Shown here: one piece after another, positions 8,915 to 16,182 of the stretch
Position numbering within the stretch: the first letter of the stretch is position 1
Layout of the letters: each line of letters opens with the position of its first letter
Origin: Flavobacterium sp.
GTDB lineage: Bacteria > Bacteroidota > Bacteroidia > Flavobacteriales > Flavobacteriaceae
Assembly (NCBI GenBank): GCA_003497625.1
Contig: DNNO01000046.1
Location: forward strand, 7,169-43,735
Reading direction: 5' to 3'
DNA: 36,567 nt
Made by a program: the position numbers and the translations under genes
The notes under the pieces: model-generated
The model's database searches: none
What the model was told of the DNA's origin: nothing
What the model saw: only the letters and a program-made list of their open reading frames with translations

Positions 8915-9850
8915 ATGAATCAAACAACTAATTCCATATTGATGATTCGTCCGGTAGCATTCCGTATGAACGAACAAACAGCGGTGAATAATTACTACCA
9001 AAAAGTATTGGACAATTTAACACCAACTTCGGTTAATGCAAAAGCACAAGAAGAATTTGATACTTTCGTTCAAAAGTTGCGAATGATTGGATTAAATGTT
9101 GTTGTGGTTGAAGATACATTAAGTCCAGATACACCAGATAGTATTTTTCCAAACAACTGGATTTCATTTCATGAAAATGGAGATGTCGTTTTATATCCAA
9201 TGTTTGCCGAAAATCGTCGGTTAGAAAGAAGAGAAGATGTTTTAGATACTTTAGAAGAAAAGGGATTTGTAATCAATGAGATTATGGATTACACTTCGGC
9301 TGAAGATGATGATATTTTCTTAGAAGGAACAGGAAGTATAGTTTTAGATAGAGCCAACGGAAAAGCGTATTGTGCTTTATCGCCAAGAGCTGATGAAGAA
9401 TTATTTATCGAATTTTGTGAAGATTTCGAATTTACTCCTGTAATTTTTGAAGCTTTTCAAACGGTAAACGGAGAAAGAAAACACATTTATCATACCAACG
9501 TAATTATGTGTGTGGGTGAAACTTTTGCTGTTATTTGTGCCGATTGTATCGATGACAAAAAAGAACGCAAAATGGTGTTAGATAGCTTAAAAGGCGATGA
9601 AAAAGAAGTAATTCTAATCACTGAAGACCAAGTGAATAATTTCGCAGGAAATATGTTAGAAGTAAAAGGAACCGATGATAGAAGATATTTAATCATGAGT
9701 GCATCAGCACATCAAAGTTTGACTAAAAAGCAAATTGCACAATTAGAAGAACATGTTACAATTATCAGTTCAAGTTTAGATACAATTGAAGCTTGTGGTG
9801 GTGGTAGTGCGCGTTGTATGATGGCAGAAATTTTCTTACCACAAGAATAA
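8915..9850 (+). CDS. ctlX: Citrulline utilization hydrolase CtlX
   Basis: A 311-residue protein of the DDAH/amidinotransferase superfamily matching CtlX, which is associated with citrulline use in Bacteroidota. It begins with SILMIRPVAFRMNEQTAVNN and has DSIFPNNWISFH, EGTGSIVLDR and YHTNVIMCVG. The C-terminal IEACGGGSARCMMAEIF contains the presumed nucleophile Cys301. The motif set differs clearly from the preceding enzyme, so the two are paralogues at the superfamily level, not a recent duplication. It is probably co-transcribed with the upstream gene, since no promoter is visible, and a strong terminator follows. Confidence 0.92.
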   Translation: MNQTTNSILMIRPVAFRMNEQTAVNNYYQKVLDNLTPTSVNAKAQEEFDTFVQKLRMIGLNVVVVEDTLSPDTPDSIFPNNWISFHENGDVVLYPMFAENRRLERREDVLDTLEEKGFVINEIMDYTSAEDDDIFLEGTGSIVLDRANGKAYCALSPRADEELFIEFCEDFEFTPVIFEAFQTVNGERKHIYHTNVIMCVGETFAVICADCIDDKKERKMVLDSLKGDEKEVILITEDQVNNFAGNMLEVKGTDDRRYLIMSASAHQSLTKKQIAQLEEHVTIISSSLDTIEACGGGSARCMMAEIFLPQE

Positions 9851-9886
9851 TCTTATTGTCACTTCAAGTGATCTTTAATAAAATAG

Positions 9887-9928
9887 AAATCCCAAATTCA
9901 GAATCAAATCAGAATTTGGGATTTTTTT
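9887..9928. terminator. Bidirectional terminator between ctlX and the SDR gene
   Basis: A perfect 13-bp stem, AAATCCCAAATTC (9887-9899) with GAATTTGGGATTT (9912-9924), and a 12-nt loop is followed by T's to 9928. The opposing gene's stop codon (complement of 9927-9929) abuts it, so it serves both converging transcripts. Confidence 0.92.
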
Positions 9929-11348
9929 ATTTGGTAATATTTTTAATCATACCTCCAAAAATAAAAAAATGAAAAGGAACTAAACTGTACCAATATAGTC
10001 GCCCTAATAGTCCTTTAGGTCTAAAAGTTGCAATTTGATGGAGTTTGTTGTCGTTGTCAATTCTAAATTCCAACCAAGCTTCGCCAGGTAATCGCATTTC
10101 TGCATACAAAAGCAGTCGTTTTTCCTCTTTATTGGCTACTAAAACACGCCAAAAATCAAGAGCGTCTCCATTGTCTAAGTGGGTGGGATGCGTTCGGCCT
10201 CTTCTTAATCCAACACCGCCAAAAAGTTTGTCTAAAAAACCACGAATTTTCCACATCCAATTTCCATAATACCAACCTTTATCGCCACCAATAGACCAAA
10301 TATTATCAAGTGTTTTTTCAATATTAGTCACTGTACTCATTTTATGATCTTTTAAACAACCATAAGTAGGAATTTGGATAAATTCTGAAAAGTTTTCTTT
10401 AAATCGGCTACTTACTAAGCTATCTTTCCAACTTGAAATCACAAGATTTTGTTCGATTTTCAAAAAAGCTAATTTGATAGCGTCTACGTAAGTGATAGGT
10501 TTAATTCCTAATGCTTTTTGAAGGTCATTATTTTGACATACAACTTCCATTTTCATACTGTCTACCAAGTTTACAGCTAATTTATAAGAAGTAGAAGTTA
10601 CAAAATACAACCAATACGAAGAGAGTTTTGGTGACATCACTGGAAGCGTAAAAATCCAAAGTTTGATGCCTCTCGTTTTGGAATATAAAAGCATCATTTC
10701 TTTGTAGGTAATCACATTGGGACCACCAATATCGTAAGATTTATTATAATGTTCTTCTTTTAGTAAAACGCCTGTTAGATAGTGAATAACATCGCGAATA
10801 GCAATAGGTTGGCATTTAGTTAAAACCCATTTTGGAGTTACCATAACTGGTAATTTTTCACATAAATCGCGAATAATTTCAAAAGAGGAACTTCCTGAAC
10901 CTACAATAATTCCTGCGCGAAGTACAGTGGTATTAAAATTACCTTCAAACAAAATATCTTCGACATTTTTTCTAGATTGCAAATGTTTGGAAAGTTCGGA
11001 GTTGTTGACAATTCCACTCAAATAGATGACTTGCTTAACACCAATTTCGTTCATGTATAAATTGAAATTATGTGCCGATTGTCCTTCCATAACGTCAAAG
11101 TCTGAAGTAGAAGAAGTCATAGAATGAATTAAATAATAAGCTACATCTATTTTTTCGGGAAGGTTTTCTAAATGAATAGGATGTAAAAAGTCAACTTCCC
11201 AAAGTATCACTTTTTCTAATGTTGCCTTATCTAATCCAAGTCGGTTTTTATCACGAACGCAACAAATTACTTCATGACCTTGAGATAAAAGTTCAGGGAG
11301 TAATCTTCGACCAACATAGCCGTTAGCACCAGTTAATAAAATTCGCAT
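9927..11348 (-). CDS. SDR-family NAD(P)-binding protein with C-terminal DUF2867
   Basis: A 473-residue two-part protein. The N-terminal half (about 1-290) is an atypical short-chain dehydrogenase starting MRILLTGANGYVGRRLLPEL with the GxxGxxG nucleotide-binding loop, resembling NmrA-type or complex I assembly-like SDRs that lack a clear YxxxK. The C-terminal part (about 320-473) matches DUF2867 as I recall it (WYYGNWMWKIRGFLDKLFGG, GDALDFWRVL, MRLPGEAWLEF) and ends in a hydrophobic patch that may touch the membrane. The substrate is unknown. It lies 28 nt downstream of the MarC gene on the same strand, so the two may be co-transcribed. Confidence 0.85.
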   Translation of the reverse strand: MRILLTGANGYVGRRLLPELLSQGHEVICCVRDKNRLGLDKATLEKVILWEVDFLHPIHLENLPEKIDVAYYLIHSMTSSTSDFDVMEGQSAHNFNLYMNEIGVKQVIYLSGIVNNSELSKHLQSRKNVEDILFEGNFNTTVLRAGIIVGSGSSSFEIIRDLCEKLPVMVTPKWVLTKCQPIAIRDVIHYLTGVLLKEEHYNKSYDIGGPNVITYKEMMLLYSKTRGIKLWIFTLPVMSPKLSSYWLYFVTSTSYKLAVNLVDSMKMEVVCQNNDLQKALGIKPITYVDAIKLAFLKIEQNLVISSWKDSLVSSRFKENFSEFIQIPTYGCLKDHKMSTVTNIEKTLDNIWSIGGDKGWYYGNWMWKIRGFLDKLFGGVGLRRGRTHPTHLDNGDALDFWRVLVANKEEKRLLLYAEMRLPGEAWLEFRIDNDNKLHQIATFRPKGLLGRLYWYSLVPFHFFIFGGMIKNITK

Positions 11349-11376
11349 TTTTTATTAAAGGTACAAAAGGAAAATT

Positions 11377-12000
11377 TTAAATTCCTCTAACAATAGTTAA
11401 AATAGCACTAATAATGTATTGAATACCAATAGCAATCGTTAGGAAACCAATGATTCTAGAGATTGCTACGATTCCAGAAGAACCTAACATTTTAGCTAAA
11501 AAATGGGCACTTCGAAGGACTAAATAAATGGTGGCTGCAACAACTGTAATGGAAATCGTTGAAATTATAATTTCAGAGGTGGTGTTGTGTTCTTGATAAT
11601 AAGCAATAAGTAATGAAATAGAGCCAGGTCCAGCTAGCATTGGCATTGCTAAAGGTGTAAGGGCAATGTGCGTTCTGTTTTGAACTTCTTTTTGAACTTT
11701 TTTATTGATTCCTTTGTTTTTACTGAAATTTCCATTTAATAATCCAAATCCAGAGCTCGTAATGATAATTCCACCTGCAATTCGCAACGCCGTAATGGTT
11801 ATCCCAAAAAAACTCAATACATACTGACCAATAAAAAACGAAATTAACAAGATGATTAAAACGTTAATACTGGTGATTAAAGAAACTTTAGCTCTTTCGG
11901 CACTCGTATAACCTTCGGTTAAAGCAACGAAAATAGGAACCGTTCCAATTGGATTTAATACTGAGAATAAAGCGGCGAATAAATAAATGAATAATTCCAT
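11377..12000 (-). CDS. MarC-family integral membrane protein
   Basis: A 207-residue polytopic membrane protein with about six transmembrane helices. It begins MELFIYLFAALFSVLNPIGTVPIFVAL, the conserved MarC family opening, and includes ALTPLAMPMLAGPGSISLLI in the middle. Despite the name, E. coli MarC is not established as a drug pump, and the family's function is unclear. An upstream TTG (12025-12027 on the complement) would add nine residues, but a perfect promoter -7 element (12014-12021) overlaps that leader, so ATG at 12000 is preferred. The SDR-DUF2867 gene follows on the same strand. Confidence 0.9.
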   Translation of the reverse strand: MELFIYLFAALFSVLNPIGTVPIFVALTEGYTSAERAKVSLITSINVLIILLISFFIGQYVLSFFGITITALRIAGGIIITSSGFGLLNGNFSKNKGINKKVQKEVQNRTHIALTPLAMPMLAGPGSISLLIAYYQEHNTTSEIIISTISITVVAATIYLVLRSAHFLAKMLGSSGIVAISRIIGFLTIAIGIQYIISAILTIVRGI

Positions 12001-12013
12001 CGTAAAATTTTTA

Positions 12014-12021
12014 CAAATATA
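12014..12021 (-). promoter_or_regulatory. Promoter -7 element for the MarC gene (minus strand)
   Basis: The minus strand reads TATATTTG here, a perfect TAnnTTTG, 13 nt before the ATG at 12000. No well-spaced -33 element was found. Confidence 0.5.
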
Positions 12022-12100
12022 GTACAAGGTAATTATTTTATTTTTGATTCAAAAAAAAATCTAGATTACTTTTAAGTTTAGAAAATGTAAGCTAAAACAA

Positions 12101-12532
12101 TTAGTAAACATCTAGAGGAGAATAGTAGGCGTTTTTTTCTTTATCCATTTCTAGTTTGTTAATGAATTTTTGAACTCCTTTACTGTTTTTTGAGTAGTCA
12201 ATAGAAATATAATGGTGGTCGATATGAAAGGTAATTGAGTTTCCAGGTTTAAATAGTACTAACTTGTAATAAGGGATAACTAAAGCATAAACGTCTAACC
12301 TTGATTGAAAACCAATAATAATCCCCTTTGGTCGCAATTCAATATTACAGAATTTCACAGTGTTATTTACATGTAATAAATCATAAATAGCAGCGCTGCA
12401 TCGAGTGATGAATAATTTTGGAGAGCCTATTCCACCTTTTTTAAGGTTTTCAATTAGAGAATAAGATTTGCCTACTAATTCATTGATTTCTCTTTCAATT
12501 TTTGGGTCTTTGTATGAAATATTGTAAAGCAT
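12101..12532 (-). CDS. Hypothetical protein, 143 residues
   Basis: I do not recognise this protein. It begins MLYNISYKDPKIEREINELV and appears to be a soluble mixed alpha/beta protein. The N-terminal part (about 1-50) is helical and ends with a Cys near position 45. The middle (about 60-120) is rich in short beta-strand patterns (VKFCNIELRPKGIIIGFQ, YALVIPYYKLVLF, ITFHIDHHYISIDYS), and a C-terminal helix follows. There is no signal peptide or transmembrane segment. The codon pattern and start context match the neighbours, so it is a credible gene. It stands alone on the minus strand, divergent from the CoA-binding gene. Confidence 0.7.
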   Translation of the reverse strand: MLYNISYKDPKIEREINELVGKSYSLIENLKKGGIGSPKLFITRCSAAIYDLLHVNNTVKFCNIELRPKGIIIGFQSRLDVYALVIPYYKLVLFKPGNSITFHIDHHYISIDYSKNSKGVQKFINKLEMDKEKNAYYSPLDVY

Positions 12533-12634
12533 TTTTGTTTAAAATTACTTCAAATTTCTTTTTCAATTCAGACTTTAGCAAATTTTTATTATTTGTTTAT
12601 TTATTCGTAACTTTAGCTTGTAAAATATAAAATC

Positions 12635-12991
12635 ATGAAAACATTAGTTATTGGTGCGTCAACAAATAAAGAGCGTTATTCGTATAAAGCTATTCATAGT
12701 TTAGTAGATAAAAGTCATCAAGTGGTGGCAATTGGAGCCAAAAAAGGAATGGCATTTGATATTCCAATCGAAACAGAGAAACTAGATTTTCATGCGGTTG
12801 ATACCGTGACTTTATATCTCAATTCAAAAGCACAACAAGACTATTACGACTATATTTTATCGTTAAAACCAAGACGCGTTATTTTTAATCCAGGAACTGA
12901 AAACCCAGATTTTTATAAAATATTACAAGCAAATAATATCCAGTATGAAGTAGCTTGTACTCTGGTGCTATTGGCAACCAATCAATATTAA
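12635..12991 (+). CDS. CoA-binding-domain protein (CoA_binding_2 / YccU-like)
   Basis: A 118-residue Rossmann-fold protein of the small CoA-binding family. It begins MKTLVIGASTNKERYSYKAI with the nucleotide-binding loop and has the typical VDTVTLYLNSKAQQDYYDYI and PRRVIFNPGTENPDF motifs; the latter is the family's catalytic-like PG(T/A) stretch. Proteins of this family bind CoA, but most have no proven role. It converges with the symporter gene, and their stop codons overlap by 3 bp. An imperfect promoter element TAACTTTA lies at 12608-12615. Confidence 0.85.
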   Translation: MKTLVIGASTNKERYSYKAIHSLVDKSHQVVAIGAKKGMAFDIPIETEKLDFHAVDTVTLYLNSKAQQDYYDYILSLKPRRVIFNPGTENPDFYKILQANNIQYEVACTLVLLATNQY

Positions 12992-14484
12992 AATTTAGTT
13001 TGACTTGTAGCAGGTTTGCTGATTACTAATAATCCAATAAATGTTATGATTCCGTTTACAATGATTAGTTCATTGTCAATTACGTAATCTCCAAAAAGAG
13101 CCGCTGAATTTTTGGCTAATAAAAAGCAAACTAATGGAGAAATTATACATACAATTGGAACTAATTTGTCATGTACAGTTTTCGATTTCATAAACAATCC
13201 AAAAGCGTACAATCCTAAAAGTGGTCCATAAGTGTAACTAGCAACTTTGAAAATCATAGTTACCACTGATTTATCGTTTAGTGAATTAAAAATGATTATC
13301 ACTAAAAACATCAATAATGAAAATGCAACATGTACTAAATGACGTGTTCTAACTGTGTTAGGTTTGTTTTGGTTTTCTGCTTTATCCATTCCTAAGAAAT
13401 CAACACAAAAAGAAGTGGTTAATGCGGTTAAAGCCGAATCAGTTGTAGCAAAAGTTGCAGCGGTCAATCCTAGTAAGAAAACAACTGCTGGAATAATATT
13501 CAAATGATTGAAAGCAATTTCAGGAAATAACAAATCCGTACGTTTTACACCATCTACCATTGGAACCGAAATACCATTTTTCTCGGCATATAAATAAAGT
13601 AAAGCACCAACGCTTAAAAAGAAAATGTTGATAATTACAAAAATTCCAGTAAACGTAAACATATTTTTTTGCGCTTCACCTATGTTTTTGCAGCTTAAAT
13701 TCTTTTGCATTAAATCTTGATCTAATCCTACCATGGCAATGGTTACAAAGATTCCGCCTAAAATTTGTTTCACAACATAATTGCCTTTCAAATAATCTTC
13801 ATAAAAGAAAACTTTAGAATAATTGCTGTTTTTTACAGCTTCAAAAGCTTCGGTAAAACTATAATCCAAGCTGTTACAAATAAAAATAATCGTTAAAAAT
13901 ACCGATGATACTAAGAAAAAGGTTTGTAAAGTATCGGTAATAATAATTGTTTTTAATCCACCACGATAAGTGTAAGCAAATATCAAAGCCAGTGAAATTA
14001 AAACCGTAACGGCAAACGGAACTTCAAAGTCGTCAAAAACAAAACGTTGCAACACAATCACCACTAAATACAAACGAAAAGCCGAACCAATAGTTCTACT
14101 TATTAAGAAAATGGTGGCTGCTGTTTTATAACTCACAACACCTAATCGTTGCTCAATGTAGCTGTAAATCGAAGTCAAGTTCATTCGATAATACAATGGA
14201 AGTAAAACGGTGGCAATGATGATAAAACCAATCGCATTTCCTAATACAAATTGGAAATATTTAAATTGTAAATCAGGATTACCGACTTCACCAGGTACTG
14301 AAATAAAAGTAACACCTGAGAGCGCTGTTCCAATCATACCAAAAGCAACTAAATACCATTTTGCGTTTTTATTCGCCTTAAAAAAAGCATCGTTACTGCT
14401 ATCTTTTTTACTTACAAAATTGGATATAAGAATAAGGATTCCGAAATAAATAATGATAATGGCTAAAATAGTTCCTGAAGTCAT
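12988..14484 (-). CDS. Sodium:solute symporter (SSS family)
   Basis: A 498-residue membrane protein with about 13 predicted transmembrane helices, of the SLC5-like sodium:solute symporter family. Diagnostic segments include GTALSGVTFISVPGEVG near residue 55, the RTIGSAFRLYLVV helix, YTYRGGLKTIIITDTLQTF, GLDQDLMQKNLSCKN and LGLTAATFATTDSALTALTT, which usually helps form the sodium site. The transported solute cannot be inferred. It ends convergently with the CoA-binding gene and starts divergently from recR. The 152-nt divergent gap holds an imperfect inverted repeat but no clear -7 element for this gene. Confidence 0.93.
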   Translation of the reverse strand: MTSGTILAIIIIYFGILILISNFVSKKDSSNDAFFKANKNAKWYLVAFGMIGTALSGVTFISVPGEVGNPDLQFKYFQFVLGNAIGFIIIATVLLPLYYRMNLTSIYSYIEQRLGVVSYKTAATIFLISRTIGSAFRLYLVVIVLQRFVFDDFEVPFAVTVLISLALIFAYTYRGGLKTIIITDTLQTFFLVSSVFLTIIFICNSLDYSFTEAFEAVKNSNYSKVFFYEDYLKGNYVVKQILGGIFVTIAMVGLDQDLMQKNLSCKNIGEAQKNMFTFTGIFVIINIFFLSVGALLYLYAEKNGISVPMVDGVKRTDLLFPEIAFNHLNIIPAVVFLLGLTAATFATTDSALTALTTSFCVDFLGMDKAENQNKPNTVRTRHLVHVAFSLLMFLVIIIFNSLNDKSVVTMIFKVASYTYGPLLGLYAFGLFMKSKTVHDKLVPIVCIISPLVCFLLAKNSAALFGDYVIDNELIIVNGIITFIGLLVISKPATSQTKF

Positions 14485-14522
14485 AAGTTGGTTTTTATTT
14501 GTGCTAAAATAGAAATAAATGA

Positions 14523-14608
14523 GAATATAGAGGATAGAAAGTAGAAAAAAGAGAGAATGAAAAAAATCTTTTAATTTTAAAAGTTTCTATTTTCTAGAAT
14601 CTATTTTC
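14523..14608. repeat. Imperfect inverted repeat with central palindrome between symporter gene and recR
   Basis: The purine-rich arm 14523-14547 matches the reverse complement of the pyrimidine-rich arm 14584-14608 at 20 of 25 positions. Between them lies a perfect inner palindrome, CTTTTAA (14568-14574) and TTAAAAG (14577-14583), with a 2-nt loop. Both flanking genes begin outside it and diverge, so it is not a terminator. It looks like an intergenic palindromic or MITE-like element. Confidence 0.55.
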
Positions 14609-14624
14609 TTTTTTCAAAATTAAC

Positions 14625-14632
14625 TACTTTTG
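14625..14632 (+). promoter_or_regulatory. Promoter -7 element TACTTTTG immediately before recR
   Basis: A perfect TAnnTTTG match whose last base is only 4 nt before the recR ATG, so the transcript would be leaderless or nearly so. Confidence 0.5.
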
Positions 14633-14636
14633 CTAA

Positions 14637-15257
14637 ATGGAATTGCCTTCAAAATTACTAGAAAATGCCGTTAACGAAATGTCTCAGTTACCAGGAATTG
14701 GTAAAAGAACGGCATTACGATTGGTTTTACATTTGTTAAAACAACCTTCAGAACAAACTGAACTATTGTCAGCGGCTTTAACTGCTATGCGTAATGATAT
14801 TCAATACTGCAAAGAATGCAATACGATTTCAGATGCAGATGTTTGTGGAATTTGTTCCAATGCCTCCCGAGATAAATCAATTATTTGTGTGGTGGAAGAT
14901 GTTCGCGATGTCATGGCATTAGAAAACACAGGTATGTTCAAAGGAGTTTATCATGTTTTAGGTGGTAAAATTTCGCCCATTGAGGGAGTTGGTCCTAGTC
15001 AATTGAAAATTACTTCCTTAGTTGAAAAAGTAAAAGAAGGAAATGTTGCTGAAATTATTTTTGCGCTAAGTTCCACCATGGAAGGTGATACGACCAATTT
15101 TTACATTTACAGACAAATCAAGGAATATGAAGTAAAGACTTCAACCATTGCAAGAGGAATTGCCGTTGGAGATGAACTCGAATATGCCGATGAAGTAACC
15201 TTAGGGCGAAGTTTGTTAAATAGAATTCCATTTGAAACTTCTATAAAGCCATATTGA
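14637..15257 (+). CDS. recR: Recombination mediator protein RecR
   Basis: A 206-residue RecR, which works with RecO (and RecF) to load RecA at single-strand gaps. The N-terminal helix-hairpin-helix region contains [12 protein letters not shown]. The four-cysteine zinc finger follows from about Cys58 ([16 protein letters not shown]). The Toprim domain starts with [14 protein letters not shown], and the C-terminal part has [12 protein letters not shown] and [21 protein letters not shown] 14637 gives the standard N-terminus [20 protein letters not shown]. The gene begins almost at its own promoter element. It precedes, but appears separate from, the polysaccharide operon. Confidence 0.97.
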   Translation: MELPSKLLENAVNEMSQLPGIGKRTALRLVLHLLKQPSEQTELLSAALTAMRNDIQYCKECNTISDADVCGICSNASRDKSIICVVEDVRDVMALENTGMFKGVYHVLGGKISPIEGVGPSQLKITSLVEKVKEGNVAEIIFALSSTMEGDTTNFYIYRQIKEYEVKTSTIARGIAVGDELEYADEVTLGRSLLNRIPFETSIKPY

Positions 15258-15309
15258 CAAAAATTTAATCAAAAATCAGGAATAACTTCGTTATTTTAAT
15301 TGTAAAAAC

Positions 15310-15317
15310 TATATTTG
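15310..15317 (+). promoter_or_regulatory. Promoter -7 element TATATTTG of the polysaccharide operon
   Basis: A perfect TAnnTTTG match, 65 nt before the wza-like ATG. TTCG (15287-15290), 19 nt upstream, could serve as a weak -33 element, although it also lies inside a small hairpin (AATAAC 15281-15286 with GTTATT 15290-15295). The region offers no later promoter of similar quality until the gap at 34093-34200. Confidence 0.5.
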
Positions 15318-15382
15318 TTACCTAATTTAGTGTGGTTTGTGTTTTGTTTATAAAATGCAGACAGTATCAGTATAGCTTACTC

Positions 15383-16177
15383 ATGAAAAAAATAGTTTTT
15401 TTAGCCTTATTTACAGCCTTACTTACTTCTTGTATTTCTACAAAAGATTTGACGTATTTGCAACCTAATGCTGCGTCGAAATCCGATTCTATAAAAGTTG
15501 CTCAAGAAGTTTCCAAGCCTTACAGAATTCAAACAAATGATATCTTAAGTGTCAATATTAAGGCTTTAGATCAAAAATTAGTAGAAATGTTTTCTACTTC
15601 TTCAGCTGGTTCGGTTCAGACACAACAATCTCCTCAAACATTATTTTTTAATGGATATACAGTTGATGATCATGGAAATATTAGGGTTCCTATTTTAGGA
15701 GAAGTTAATGTTTTAGGTTTTACTGCAGACGAAGTGAGACAAAAAATTGAAAAAAAATTACTAGAAGAATATTTTAGAAAAGAGGCTAATATTTTCGTTA
15801 CTGTAAAATTAGCTGGATTACGATATACAATTAATGGAGAAATAGGTAGTCCAGGAGCAGGAGTGTTGTATCAAGACAGAGCTACTATTATGGAAGCAAT
15901 TGCCAATTCAGGAGATATAACAACTACAGGTAACAGAAAAGAAGTGCAAATTATAAGAAAGTTTCCACATGGTTTTGAAACGTATAGTATTGATTTAACA
16001 AATGAAAATGCCTTAAGTTCACCTTACTTTTACATTCAGCCTAATGACTATATTATCATCAAGCCATTAAAACAAAAAACTTGGGGAACAGGAGTTACAG
16101 GAGTGCAGTCTGTAGCAACTATTATGACCGCTATTTCTTTAATTACAACATTATTGGTGTTGTCTAAAACATTGTAA
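15383..16177 (+). CDS. Polysaccharide export lipoprotein, Wza/OPX-like
   Basis: A 264-residue outer-membrane-associated export protein. ATG 15383 is chosen over an upstream in-frame GTG (15332) because it opens a lipoprotein signal peptide, MKKIVFLALFTALLTSC, with lipobox cysteine at position 17. The polysaccharide export domain begins at about residue 47 (YRIQTNDILSVNI), an SLBB-like domain at about 148 (YTINGEIGSPGAG, ATIMEAIANSGDI), and a hydrophobic C-terminal helix at about 243-260 that may insert into the membrane as in Wza. With the adjacent Wzc-like kinase (5-nt gap), it forms the trans-envelope exporter of this cluster. Confidence 0.92.
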   Translation: MKKIVFLALFTALLTSCISTKDLTYLQPNAASKSDSIKVAQEVSKPYRIQTNDILSVNIKALDQKLVEMFSTSSAGSVQTQQSPQTLFFNGYTVDDHGNIRVPILGEVNVLGFTADEVRQKIEKKLLEEYFRKEANIFVTVKLAGLRYTINGEIGSPGAGVLYQDRATIMEAIANSGDITTTGNRKEVQIIRKFPHGFETYSIDLTNENALSSPYFYIQPNDYIIIKPLKQKTWGTGVTGVQSVATIMTAISLITTLLVLSKTL

Positions 16178-16182
16178 TTAAA

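Noticed and set aside
15332-15382. GTG start for the wza-like gene
   Set aside because: Starting at ATG 15383 produces a proper lipoprotein signal peptide with the lipobox cysteine at 17; the longer form would bury it.
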